From: an uncultured Porphyromonas sp.
GTDB lineage: Bacteria > Bacteroidota > Bacteroidia > Bacteroidales > Porphyromonadaceae
Reading direction: 5' to 3'
Length of the DNA: 53,800 nucleotides
Assembly: GCF_947254915.1 (NCBI RefSeq)
Contig: NZ_CAMYEZ010000001.1
Span: 1-53,800 of the forward strand
Shown here in pieces: positions 6,686-15,063 of the stretch. The position numbers were made by a program, and so were the translations under genes. Below the pieces are notes generated by a model, which did not search any database, was not told the DNA's origin, and worked only from the letters and a program-made list of their open reading frames with translations. Each line of letters opens with the position of its first letter. The first letter of the stretch is position 1.

Positions 6686-9259
6686 TCAGAACGAGATCCA
6701 GCGGACGTAAGCGAAGTCCATCAGATGAGGCAACTCGGGTAGATAGGGACGCAGACGCACTGCTATCTGATACTTGCCTGGCTGAACCGACGGCACCGTT
6801 AGCTCATAAGTACGGGTCGTCCCCATGCGTGGCATCACCTCGTGAAAGAGATCCTTGCCCACATACTGCACTTCGCCCGTCAGATCGTCCCGCGTCGTAA
6901 CAATCAGCTCGGCAACGAGCTCTGCTTCCACTTGTCCCGCATCGATCGTCACCCTAAAGGTCGGATCGCTATGCTGACCATTGTAGTTTGGCTCTCGCAT
7001 GACCCCATCGAAGGTCGCCTCCTGCACGGTGATCGTATCCCATGTGGCAGCGACCCGTTGCTTCCAGGCAACGATATCACGAGCCTGCCGGTAGCCCTGA
7101 TGCTCTAGAAGCTCGGAGCGTACTGCCAACTTATTGTAGAGGCGCTCGTAGTAGTCATCCAGCATGCGACGCATCGTAAAGTGTGGTGCGATGTAGAGCA
7201 TCGAGCGCTTGATATAGTCTACCCAGTGATCCGAGCAACCAGTCGGCATGTCGGCATAGTAAGTAGGTACGATTTCCTGCTCTATGAGCTGATAGATCGT
7301 CATAGCATCAAGCTGATCCTGCAGATGCTGATCGGTGTAAGTGCGCTCTGCCGAGAGTGCCCAGCCAGCGCCCTCCTTGTACCCTTCGTACCACCAGCCG
7401 TCCAGCACGGAGAGGTTGAGGACTCCGTTCATCTCGGCCTTTTCGCCAGAAGTGCCAGAGGCCTCCATAAGGCGCGTCGGATTGTTGAGCCATACATCGA
7501 CACCCGGGATAAGCGTCTTGGCAAGCGCTATGTCGTAGTCAGGTAGGAAGATGATTTTACCGACAAACTGTGGCATACGGCTCACCTCTATGATGCGCTT
7601 GATGAGCGCCTGCCCACCGCCATCAGCAGGGTGCGCCTTGCCCGCAAAGATAAAGCGAACGGGTCGCTCTTTGTTGTCTAGGATCTTTGCCAAAGTCTCT
7701 AGATCCTCAAAGAGTAGATGAGCACGCTTGTAAGTGGCGAAGCGGCGGGAGAAGCCTATGTAAAGGGCCCGCTCCTGTAGTTCGTCAAGCGTTGCCTTAG
7801 CAAGCTGTGGCGGCAGTCCTATCTCTCCGTGAGTCTTTATGATCGTGCTCTGGATGTGCTGTATCAGTCGTCTCTTCAGGCACTGGCGTATCTGACGTAT
7901 CTCCTCGCTCGGCACGCTCATGATCCTAGCCCACATCTCCTCCTGAGACTGATGGCTCAGGTAGTCAGCGCCGAAGTGACGAACGAAGAACTGCTGCCAC
8001 TCAGGCGCTGCCCAGGTAGGCAGGTGCACCCCATTCGTTACATAGGAGACGTGGCTCTCCTCGGGGAAAAAGCCCTCCCATACGGGAGCAAACATACGCT
8101 TCGACACATCGCCATGAAGCTTGCTCACGCCATTGGCCTCCTGCGAAGTGTGCAGCGCTAGGACGCTCATGGAGAACTTACCACCGCTCCCGTGGCTGTC
8201 CTTGCCCAGCTGGATAAACTCATCACGAGAGATACCCAGACGACTATAGAAAGGAGCGAAGTAACGATCTATCAAAGCATCCTCAAAGTAGTCATGCCCC
8301 GCTGGCACAGGCGTATGCACAGTATAGAGCGAAGAGGCGCGCACCACCTCCAGCGCTACGTCACAGGGCAAGCCCCTATCCTCCACCAGATTGACCAGTC
8401 GCTCCACATTCATAAAGGCCGCATGACCCTCATTCATATGGTACACATCACACGTGATGCCGAGCTGCTTGAGTAGCATCGTACCACCGATACCTAGGAG
8501 GTACTCCTGACGGAGTCGATTCTCCCAGTCACCACCATAGAGACTGTGGGTAATGCTCTTCGCCAGATCCCCATTCTCAGGCACATCCGTGTCCAGCAGA
8601 TAGAGCGACACACGACCTACCGGCACACGCCACACCTGACAAGCCACAGGCAGCGAAGCCATCTCCAGATGTAGTGTCAGACGCTCACCACGCTCGTTGA
8701 GTACGGGTTCAAGGGGCAGGTTGTAAAAGTTTTGTGGCACATAGTGCGCCACCTGATTACCACTCGGGTCAAGGCTCTGAGTGAAGTAACCGTAGCGATA
8801 AAGGAGCCCCACGGCGGTGAGGCGAACGTTGCTATCGCTCGCCTCCTTGACATAGTCACCCGCGAGGATGCCTAAGCCTCCCGAGTAAATGTGTAGGGTA
8901 TTGCTAATGCCGTATTCCATGCAGAAGTAAGCGACCGAGGGACGCGTCTCATCGGGACGCTCCTGCAGATAGGACTGCAACTCATCGTACAGCGCCTGCA
9001 CCTCTGCGAGGAAGTGCTGATCCTGGCAAAGCTCCGCTATACGCTCCGCCCCTAGGAGGTGAAGCATCCAGCGAGGATTGCCATCAGTCTGCGCCCATAG
9101 CTCAGGGTCAATAGACTGAAAGAGTCGTATCGCCCATGGTTGCCAAGACCACCATAAGTTCATCGTCAAGTCCTTGAGCGATTGCAGCTCTGCGGGGAGG
9201 TTAGACTGGCTGTATATCTCTGTCCACTGAGGTGGATTACTCTTGTATTGTGGTATCAT
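6686..9259 (-). CDS. glgP: Alpha-glucan (glycogen/maltodextrin) phosphorylase
   Basis: A GT35 phosphorylase that releases glucose-1-phosphate from alpha-1,4-glucans. From the chosen start it has 857 residues: an N-terminal DUF3417-type domain (about 1-110, with LTMNLWWSWQPWAIRLF), the HIYSGGLGILAGDYVKEASD segment, then the catalytic core. The motif EASGTSGEKAEMNG contains the probable pyridoxal-phosphate lysine, Lys607. This is the short alpha-glucan family type, not the larger animal-like type. The frame is open up to 9319, but a TACCTTAG -7-like box at 9296-9303 and a hairpin at 9321 favour the ATG at 9259. It lies downstream of the fumarase gene, probably with its own promoter. Confidence 0.93.
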   Translation of the reverse strand: MIPQYKSNPPQWTEIYSQSNLPAELQSLKDLTMNLWWSWQPWAIRLFQSIDPELWAQTDGNPRWMLHLLGAERIAELCQDQHFLAEVQALYDELQSYLQERPDETRPSVAYFCMEYGISNTLHIYSGGLGILAGDYVKEASDSNVRLTAVGLLYRYGYFTQSLDPSGNQVAHYVPQNFYNLPLEPVLNERGERLTLHLEMASLPVACQVWRVPVGRVSLYLLDTDVPENGDLAKSITHSLYGGDWENRLRQEYLLGIGGTMLLKQLGITCDVYHMNEGHAAFMNVERLVNLVEDRGLPCDVALEVVRASSLYTVHTPVPAGHDYFEDALIDRYFAPFYSRLGISRDEFIQLGKDSHGSGGKFSMSVLALHTSQEANGVSKLHGDVSKRMFAPVWEGFFPEESHVSYVTNGVHLPTWAAPEWQQFFVRHFGADYLSHQSQEEMWARIMSVPSEEIRQIRQCLKRRLIQHIQSTIIKTHGEIGLPPQLAKATLDELQERALYIGFSRRFATYKRAHLLFEDLETLAKILDNKERPVRFIFAGKAHPADGGGQALIKRIIEVSRMPQFVGKIIFLPDYDIALAKTLIPGVDVWLNNPTRLMEASGTSGEKAEMNGVLNLSVLDGWWYEGYKEGAGWALSAERTYTDQHLQDQLDAMTIYQLIEQEIVPTYYADMPTGCSDHWVDYIKRSMLYIAPHFTMRRMLDDYYERLYNKLAVRSELLEHQGYRQARDIVAWKQRVAATWDTITVQEATFDGVMREPNYNGQHSDPTFRVTIDAGQVEAELVAELIVTTRDDLTGEVQYVGKDLFHEVMPRMGTTRTYELTVPSVQPGKYQIAVRLRPYLPELPHLMDFAYVRWISF

Positions 9260-9295
9260 CTGTCTCTGTGCTCTGATTTGTCTACTTGAAGACTC

Positions 9296-9303
9296 TGCTA
9301 AGG
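9296..9303 (-). promoter_or_regulatory. Possible -7 box for glgP
   Basis: The minus strand reads TACCTTAG, one base off TAnnTTTG, about 37 bases before the preferred glgP start. A TTG lies upstream but only 13 bases away, which is short for this promoter class. Confidence 0.35.
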
Positions 9304-9320
9304 TACGACTATTTCGCACA

Positions 9321-9356
9321 AGAGTAGGAACGCACTAGTCTGTGTGTTCCTACTCT
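9321..9356 (-). terminator. Hairpin after the fumarase gene
   Basis: A 15-base arm (9321-9335) pairs with 9342-9356 with one mismatch and a 6-base loop. It lies between the fumarase stop and the glgP promoter. On the minus strand the A-rich tract precedes the stem and there is no T-run after it. The T-rich side is on the plus strand. Confidence 0.55.
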
Positions 9357-9392
9357 TCTTTATTTATTCAGCGGGGACGCTGCGCCGTGGAG

Positions 9393-11036
9393 CTAACTGC
9401 GGGGACAGCCAGCGCACTGTCTGATCTGCTGGAAGAAGTCGTTGCCCTTGTCATCAACCAGGATGAAGGCAGGGAAGTCCTCCACCTCTATACGCCAGAT
9501 CGCCTCCATGCCTAGCTCGGGATACTCAAGGCACTCGACACGCTTGATGCTCTCCTGCGCTAGGATCGCTGCGGGGCCACCGATGCTGCCGAGGTAAAAG
9601 CCTCCATGTGCCTTGCAAGCATCCGTAACCTGCTGACTACGATTGCCCTTGGCTATCATAATGAGGCTACCGCCATGGCTTTGGAAGAGATCGACATAGG
9701 GATCCATACGACCCGCAGTGGTGGGTCCGAAAGAGCCGCTCGGCATCCCCTCAGGCGTCTTGGCGGGACCAGCGTAGTAGATTGGGTGATCCTTGATATA
9801 CTGAGGCAGCTCCTCGCCACGATCTAGGCGCTCCTTGAGCTTCGCGTGAGCGATGTCTCGTCCCACGACGATGGTGCCAGATAGCGAGAGACGGGTAGAG
9901 ACAGGATACTGGCTCAGTTGCTTGCGTATCTCGTCCATCGGGCGGTTGAGGTCTACCTTCACAACCTCGCCCTCGGTGCCGTGGCGCATCGATTCGGGGA
10001 TGAGCCGTGCGGGATGCTTCTCCAGTCGCTCGATCCACAGTCCATCCTTATTGATCTTAGCCCGCACATTGCGATCGGCGGAACAGCTCACACCTAGTCC
10101 GACAGGACAGGAAGCTCCGTGGCGTGGCATGCGGATCACACGTATGTCATGGGCGAAATACTTACCGCCAAACTGCGCTCCGAGACCAATCTCGTGGGTC
10201 GCCTCCAGGAGCCGCTGCTCCATCTCTAAATCACGGAAGGCGTGTCCCAGCTCGTTGCCCTTGGTCGGTAGCTCGTCGTAGTACTTAGCACTGGCGAGCT
10301 TGACCGTCTTGAGGTTGGCCTCTGCCGAGGTGCCTCCGATGACGAAGGCAATGTGATAAGGCGGGCAGGCGGCGGTACCTAGCGAACGCATCTTGTCCAC
10401 CAAGAAGGGGAAGAGCCGCTCCTCCGTGAGGAGTGCTTTGGTCTCCTGATAGAGGTAAGTCTTATTGGCAGAGCCACCGCCCTTAGCGATAAAGAGGAAC
10501 TTATACTCATCGCCCTCGGTCGCCATCAGGTCGATCTGTGCAGGAAGGTTGCACCCTGTATTGACCTCACGGTACATATCGAGGGGCGCATTTTGCGAAT
10601 AGCGGAGGTTGTAGCGCGTGTAGGTGTCGTAGACGCCGTGCGAGAGGTACTCCTCGTCGCAAGCGCCAGTCCAGACGTTTTGACCTTTCTTACCCAAGAT
10701 GATGGCGGTACCGGTGTCTTGGCAGAAGGGGAGCTGCCCTAGAGCGCTTACCTCAGCATTGCGGAGGAAGGTGAGAGCGACGAACTTATCATTGTCCGAA
10801 GCCTCGGGGTCGGACAGTATCGATGCGACCTGCTCCTGGTGAGCGGGACGTAGGTAGAAGGCTACATCGTGCATAGCTCGCTCCGCAAGTATGCGTAGCG
10901 CCTCAGGCTCGACTTGGAGCATCTGGTGACCATTGCAGTCGACCGTGTGAACGTAGTCAGAGGTGATTAACTCGTACTCAGTCCGATCGGGTCCTACGGG
11001 ATACATCGGCTGGTACTTAAACGGTGGTGTGGGCAT
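9393..11036 (-). CDS. Fumarate hydratase, class I (iron-sulfur)
   Basis: Interconverts fumarate and L-malate in the TCA cycle or the reductive fumarate branch of anaerobes. The 547-residue protein is the two-domain, oxygen-sensitive class I form. Cysteines fit the [4Fe-4S] ligand positions of E. coli FumA: Cys105 in FCQDTGTA, a cysteine in LGTAACPPYH near 224, and one in GASCPVGLGVSC near 318. The length agrees with FumA/FumB (about 548). It is monocistronic in appearance: 175 bases separate it from glyA upstream, and a hairpin follows. FumA and FumB cannot be distinguished, so no symbol is given. Confidence 0.95.
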   Translation of the reverse strand: MPTPPFKYQPMYPVGPDRTEYELITSDYVHTVDCNGHQMLQVEPEALRILAERAMHDVAFYLRPAHQEQVASILSDPEASDNDKFVALTFLRNAEVSALGQLPFCQDTGTAIILGKKGQNVWTGACDEEYLSHGVYDTYTRYNLRYSQNAPLDMYREVNTGCNLPAQIDLMATEGDEYKFLFIAKGGGSANKTYLYQETKALLTEERLFPFLVDKMRSLGTAACPPYHIAFVIGGTSAEANLKTVKLASAKYYDELPTKGNELGHAFRDLEMEQRLLEATHEIGLGAQFGGKYFAHDIRVIRMPRHGASCPVGLGVSCSADRNVRAKINKDGLWIERLEKHPARLIPESMRHGTEGEVVKVDLNRPMDEIRKQLSQYPVSTRLSLSGTIVVGRDIAHAKLKERLDRGEELPQYIKDHPIYYAGPAKTPEGMPSGSFGPTTAGRMDPYVDLFQSHGGSLIMIAKGNRSQQVTDACKAHGGFYLGSIGGPAAILAQESIKRVECLEYPELGMEAIWRIEVEDFPAFILVDDKGNDFFQQIRQCAGCPRS

Positions 11037-11184
11037 CTCTCGTGTGTCGGTTAAGTGTGTGTACCGAGCCTGCCAACGGTTTGGTCAGACTCAAATAGTG
11101 GAAAGAGTAAGAGACTGAGTGCTAGGGTCTGCTCCTTAGAAGTCTGAGCGTGTGTCCCCCCTGCATTCAGTCTCTATCAGGTTA

Positions 11185-11199
11185 AGAGGCGTGGCCTCT
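11185..11199 (-). terminator. Small hairpin after glyA
   Basis: AGAGGC and GCCTCT pair across a 3-base loop 12 bases beyond the glyA stop. No T-run follows, so this is only a possible terminator. Confidence 0.3.
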
Positions 11200-11211
11200 G
11201 TGTAGTTTATC

Positions 11212-12492
11212 TTACCAAGCGAAGATAGGTAGTGGAGACATCATCTCGTTGACCTCCTTACGTACCTTAGCTATCTCAGCCTCGTTCTCTGGATCGCGGA
11301 GTACGCGGTCGATGAGCTCAACGATGTATGGCATCTTGTCCTCCTTGACTCCACGCGTCGTGATAGCGGGCGTACCCACACGGATACCCGAGGTCTGGAA
11401 TGCAGAGCGTGAGTCAAAGGGTACCATATTCTTATTGACCGTAATGTCAGCACGTACGAGTGCGTTCTCAGCCACCTTACCCGTTAGGTCGGGGTACTTA
11501 GAGCGTAGGTCGATGAGGAGGCAGTGATTGTCCGTGCCGCCAGAGATACAGTTGTAGCCCATCTTGACAAAAGCCTCGCCAAGCGCCTTAGCATTCTTCA
11601 TCACCTGCTTCTGATACTCCTTAAATGAAGGATCAAGAGCCTCACCAAAGGCAACAGCCTTAGCAGCGATGACATGCTCTAGCGGACCTCCCTGGATGCC
11701 GGGGAAGACAGCCGAGTTGAGTAGCTGAGACATCATCTTGACAGCGCCCTTAGGCGTCTTGAGACCCCAAGGATTCTCAAAGTCCTTACCCATGAGGATG
11801 ATACCGCCACGAGGACCACGTAGAGTCTTGTGCGTCGTAGAGGTGACGATGTGAGCATACTTGACAGGGTTGTCAAGTAGGCCAGCAGCGATCAGACCAG
11901 CGGGGTGAGCCATATCAACCATAAAGATAGCACCAATCTCGTCAGCTACCTTGCGGAAGCGTGCGTAGTCCCACTCGCGGCAGTAAGCCGAGCCACCAGC
12001 GATGATGAGCTTAGGCTTGTGCTGGCGAGCTAGCTGCTCCATCTCATCGTAGTCGACCGTACCAGTCTCCTTGCTTACGTTGTAGCCGATGGGGTGGTAG
12101 AGCGTACCAGAGCTATTGACAGGCGAACCGTGTGAGAGGTGACCACCGTGGTCTAGGTTTAGCCCCATAAAAGTGTCGCCAGGCTTGAGACAGGTAAAGA
12201 GGACTGCCATGTTTGCCTGAGCACCAGAGTGTGGCTGCACGTTGGCATACTCAGCGCCAAAGAGCTTCTTGATACGCTCTATAGCTAGGTTCTCAGACTT
12301 GTCCACGACCTCGCAACCGCCGTAGTAACGCTTGCCAGGGTATCCCTCAGCGTACTTATTGGTCATACAGCTACCCATAGCCTGCATGACCTGGTCGCTG
12401 ACGAAGTTCTCAGAGGCGATCAGCTCAATGCCCTTTTGCTGGCGCTGATGCTCCTGTTCAATCAGATCAAAGATTTCTTGGTCTCTTTTCAT
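11212..12492 (-). CDS. glyA: Serine hydroxymethyltransferase
   Basis: Converts serine and tetrahydrofolate to glycine and 5,10-methylene-tetrahydrofolate, the main one-carbon entry point. The 426-residue sequence is full length. The pyridoxal-phosphate lysine is Lys222 in TSTTHKTLRGPRGG. IELIASENF (22-30) and YPGKRYYGGCE (51-61) are family signatures. The start is the ATG at 12492. A good promoter lies about 95 bases upstream, giving a leader in which I see no riboswitch. It is transcribed alone, divergently from the lipoprotein gene at 13061. Confidence 0.97.
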   Translation of the reverse strand: MKRDQEIFDLIEQEHQRQQKGIELIASENFVSDQVMQAMGSCMTNKYAEGYPGKRYYGGCEVVDKSENLAIERIKKLFGAEYANVQPHSGAQANMAVLFTCLKPGDTFMGLNLDHGGHLSHGSPVNSSGTLYHPIGYNVSKETGTVDYDEMEQLARQHKPKLIIAGGSAYCREWDYARFRKVADEIGAIFMVDMAHPAGLIAAGLLDNPVKYAHIVTSTTHKTLRGPRGGIILMGKDFENPWGLKTPKGAVKMMSQLLNSAVFPGIQGGPLEHVIAAKAVAFGEALDPSFKEYQKQVMKNAKALGEAFVKMGYNCISGGTDNHCLLIDLRSKYPDLTGKVAENALVRADITVNKNMVPFDSRSAFQTSGIRVGTPAITTRGVKEDKMPYIVELIDRVLRDPENEAEIAKVRKEVNEMMSPLPIFAW

Positions 12493-12584
12493 TCTATGTG
12501 AAATTAAATACGTTAGTCATCATACTTCGGGTGAGCTAAGCTCCCTACCCTCTAGTGCGAGCGGTAGCTCACACGATTCTCTCG

Positions 12585-12616
12585 CAAAGATAACAATAAT
12601 ATCTGAGTTAAGACAA
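12585..12616 (-). promoter_or_regulatory. glyA promoter
   Basis: On the minus strand TTG (12614-12616) and TATCTTTG (12585-12592) are 21 bases apart, a full match to the Bacteroidota promoter layout. Transcription would start near 12578, about 85 bases before the glyA ATG. Confidence 0.7.
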
Positions 12617-12732
12617 TCTTGTCTCTAGCAATCAGAGCAGATAAATTATCACCATGTATGCGAAGGTATCACTATAGGAATATATGGCCGAAGCCTTGCT
12701 ACCTAGCACTACAAATCCATACTATAGCGACT

Positions 12733-12975
12733 CCTACATCTCCGTTGATGTCAATATCTCCCGAGGAATTTTCCCATAGCTCACGAGGAAATGAAAATTC
12801 TCCACGGAGGGGCGAAATAAAACTTCGGAAGAACGAAATGAAACTTCGGAAGAACGGAATAAAAGTTCGGAAGAATTTGTCCGTTTCTCGCTGTATATTC
12901 CAAGATTTTCACGGAGGAATTGCTCGATTTCCTCCACCTTTTGATTCCCTTCCGTACACTCATCCTATATTATCA
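12733..12975 (+). repeat. Dispersed intergenic element with 21-bp tandem core, copy 2
   Basis: Three exact-length 21-bp units (12814-12876) each contain TTCGGAAGAA preceded by an A-rich stretch. They are flanked by CCGAGGAA on the left and CACGGAGGAA on the right. Similarity to copy 5 continues outward to CATCTCCGTTGAT on the left and ACTCATCCT on the right, so the whole unit is about 240 bp. It occupies the divergent region between glyA and the lipoprotein gene; no gene is seen in it. Confidence 0.8.
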
Positions 12976-13024
12976 GCCCTATGTGCGACCTTTAAGGGTT
13001 CTCCTAGATATGAGAGGAAATAAT

Positions 13025-13032
13025 TACCTTTG
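13025..13032 (+). promoter_or_regulatory. -7 box for the lipoprotein/beta-barrel operon
   Basis: TACCTTTG lies 28 bases before the ATG at 13061. No TTG is seen at the right distance upstream. Confidence 0.5.
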
Positions 13033-13060
13033 CTCCGTCTAAGTGTAAACATAGTACGAT

Positions 13061-14071
13061 ATGAAACGAACCTATTGGACCCTCAGCCTGCTCTTTGCCT
13101 TGTCACTCCTTATGACGATGAGTTGCAGTGGCGAAGATCCTATCAAGGCAAAGCGTATCGCCATCGAGAACGGCACCTACAAGCCCAAACCAAAGCCGGA
13201 ACCAGAGCCAAACCCCAATCCCAATCCAGAACCAAATCCTAACCCAGAGCCTAATCCAAACCCGAATCCTGAGCCCAACCCTAATCCCGATCCAAAGGAG
13301 CAGATGACGCTACAGGAGGTTACCTTCACCTTTGACGAGTGGGTCAAGCCAAAGGGAACCTACCAGCTACCCGTAGAGAAGAGTCTCTCTAAGCTACTCG
13401 ATGGCGACCCCTACTGGATGTCTGCAAGCAATGTGGGGGCTGTCAAGGCTCTCTTAACCACTTACCCCGTACTGCCTCTCGCTAAGGGACGCTCAGGACA
13501 GGCTTTGGAGTTGACAACCATCAAGGCTTGGCCACTGCTTGGCAAAGGCATCATCGCTGGAGCTCTCTACTGCGGATCACTGGACGAGGGCATTATGGCC
13601 ACCCGACCTCTAGAATCTACAAAGTTTGGCCAGTCCGTCTTTGCCATACCTCTTTCTATCAAAGGGTACTATCAGTGGCTCCCTGGCAAAGACTTGGTTG
13701 ATGGGACGAAGAAGAACCAGGTGATCAAAGGACAAGACAAGGCTACCATCGCCTGCGTCTTTTACGACATCTCGCAAAACAATAGTTACCTCAATGGTAA
13801 TACACTCTACAACGATTCACGTATCCTAGCAAAGGTGCAACTACACCCCACCCCTACGAAGGATGGCGCCTGGACACCCTTTGAGGGAAAGCTGGAGGTT
13901 GTCGCAGGAAAAGAGGCTGCCTACAAGCAGATAGACCTTCAGAAGGGCAAGTACCGCATGGCACTCATCTTCTCGTCGAGTGCTGATGGGGATAAGTTCA
14001 GAGGAGCCATCGGCAGTCGTCTACGCATTGATGACTTCACTGTGACACTCGGCATACCCACCAAGAAGTAA
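13061..14071 (+). CDS. Proline-repeat lipoprotein, unknown function
   Basis: A 336-residue protein with a lipoprotein signal: Lys and Arg at 2-3, a hydrophobic stretch, and TMSC with Cys22 as the acylated residue. After a short stretch, residues 41-79 form a spacer of alternating proline with lysine, glutamate or asparagine (PNPNPEPN type). Such spacers often hold a domain away from the membrane or span a surface layer. The remaining 250 or so residues are a soluble domain I do not recognise; it contains TFTFDEWVKPKGTYQLP and a C-terminal LRIDDFTVTLG strand, which suggests a beta-sandwich (carbohydrate-binding-like) fold, a weak inference. The beta-barrel gene follows after 12 bases, so the two may work together at the outer membrane. 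Confidence 0.7.
   Translation: MKRTYWTLSLLFALSLLMTMSCSGEDPIKAKRIAIENGTYKPKPKPEPEPNPNPNPEPNPNPEPNPNPNPEPNPNPDPKEQMTLQEVTFTFDEWVKPKGTYQLPVEKSLSKLLDGDPYWMSASNVGAVKALLTTYPVLPLAKGRSGQALELTTIKAWPLLGKGIIAGALYCGSLDEGIMATRPLESTKFGQSVFAIPLSIKGYYQWLPGKDLVDGTKKNQVIKGQDKATIACVFYDISQNNSYLNGNTLYNDSRILAKVQLHPTPTKDGAWTPFEGKLEVVAGKEAAYKQIDLQKGKYRMALIFSSSADGDKFRGAIGSRLRIDDFTVTLGIPTKK
13181..13297 (+). repeat. In-frame six-base proline-rich microsatellite
   Basis: About nineteen degenerate hexamers of the form CCN(A/G)AN encode a Pro-Lys, Pro-Glu and Pro-Asn spacer. Higher-order 12- and 18-base duplications are visible in the NPNPEP blocks. Because the unit is a multiple of three, slippage would change spacer length without a frameshift. 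Confidence 0.7.
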
Positions 14072-14083
14072 CCCGCTACAGAT

Positions 14084-14842
14084 ATGACTACACGGCAACT
14101 ACACCGAGGAGCTATCACGCTCCTACTGGCACTCCTCACGACTCCCCTCCTGTGGGCACAAGCTCCTCAGGAGAGCAACGATGACCTAGAGTTTGGCATC
14201 AAGGCTGGACTCAATGTCGGAGCTACCACGCCCCTACCCAAGCCGAAGGCGATCGACAAGATCTATACGTGGAATCCCCACATGAACATCGCCATCAAGG
14301 GATGGCTCTCCTACCACCTCCCCGACACTAAGGGGTGGCATCTAGACACGGGTCTAGAGATGGAGCGCAAGGGGATGTACGTCTGTACCCATGCCACTGA
14401 TATGCGCATCAATATGGGCGAAGGTCAGGAAGCTGCGTGGGGACTCTTTACAGGCAATAACAGCACTGAGTTCATCAACTACTACCTCACGCTCCCGATG
14501 CTGGTCGCCTACCATACGACTAGTGACAAGTTTCGCATGCAGGTGGGCTTCTACCTCTCCTACCTGATGCAACAGAGCTTTAAGGTGACTCTTGATGGTG
14601 ACGGCACGCTCAATGGAGAAGCCATCGCCCCAGACCATCTCGTCGACTACGACCTATCAGATCACTTCAACAAGCTAGATATGGGTGTACGGATAGGCTT
14701 CGACTACTTCTTTCATCAGCGCATCGGCTTGACCACACAGCTCAATATGAGCTTCGAGCCTGCTCTCAATAGGAGCTTTACGATGATGCCTTTCCCGCTC
14801 TACAACATCTACGCTTTTGCGGGCTTCGCCTACCGCATCTAA
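14084..14842 (+). CDS. Outer-membrane beta-barrel protein (porin/PorT-like family)
   Basis: A 252-residue protein with a signal peptide ending near LLWAQA (residue 26). It then has alternating amphipathic strands typical of the 8-strand outer membrane beta-barrel domain common in Bacteroidota (OMP_b-brl_2 type): FGIKAGLNVGA, HLDTGLEMERKGMY, NYYLTLPMLVAYHT, FRMQVGFYLSYLM, KLDMGVRIGFDYFF and a terminal IYAFAGFAYRI strand. Aromatic residues sit at strand ends. It is 12 bases downstream of the lipoprotein gene, and a hairpin terminator follows. The fold is well supported; transport, adhesion or secretion roles cannot be chosen from sequence. Confidence 0.8.
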   Translation: MTTRQLHRGAITLLLALLTTPLLWAQAPQESNDDLEFGIKAGLNVGATTPLPKPKAIDKIYTWNPHMNIAIKGWLSYHLPDTKGWHLDTGLEMERKGMYVCTHATDMRINMGEGQEAAWGLFTGNNSTEFINYYLTLPMLVAYHTTSDKFRMQVGFYLSYLMQQSFKVTLDGDGTLNGEAIAPDHLVDYDLSDHFNKLDMGVRIGFDYFFHQRIGLTTQLNMSFEPALNRSFTMMPFPLYNIYAFAGFAYRI

Positions 14843-14890
14843 GCTACTAGCAGGAAGATTCCACACCGCTCTGAGTAGAGGCGGAAATAA

Positions 14891-14941
14891 AACGCACGAC
14901 CGTGTAGCCCCCCCCCTTCCAGGGACTCACCGTCGTGCGTT
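14891..14941 (+). terminator. Terminator after the beta-barrel gene
   Basis: A 14-base arm at 14891-14904 pairs with 14928-14941 with one mismatch. The loop contains a run of nine cytosines (14908-14916). It lies about 50 bases after the stop codon. Confidence 0.65.
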
Positions 14942-15036
14942 CATCGTATCTACTGCAGCAACCTAAATAAAGCCCCCAACAACAATCAGCTCGGCTGTTT
15001 TAGGGAACAGCCTTCCTATGTGTGGCGGTGATTTCG

Positions 15037-15044
15037 TATCTTTG
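15037..15044 (+). promoter_or_regulatory. -7 box for uvrA
   Basis: TATCTTTG lies 20 bases before the ATG at 15064. It falls inside the upstream in-frame extension, which argues against any earlier start codon. No clear TTG is seen upstream. Confidence 0.5.
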
Positions 15045-15063
15045 TTTTGGAAAAAGAGTAGCT

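Noticed and set aside
9260..9319. 20-residue extension of GlgP
   Set aside because: It overlaps the likely promoter, and the family starts close to MIPQYKSNPPQW.
12734..12937. Small open frames inside the 21-bp elements (also near 30796, 47489 and 51172)
   Set aside because: A 21-base unit is a multiple of three, so any frame stays open. Reading frame and peptide are not conserved among most copies.
15022..15063. 14-codon extension of uvrA
   Set aside because: It contains the promoter -7 box, and MKKSPLNDIIIRGC is the normal family start.
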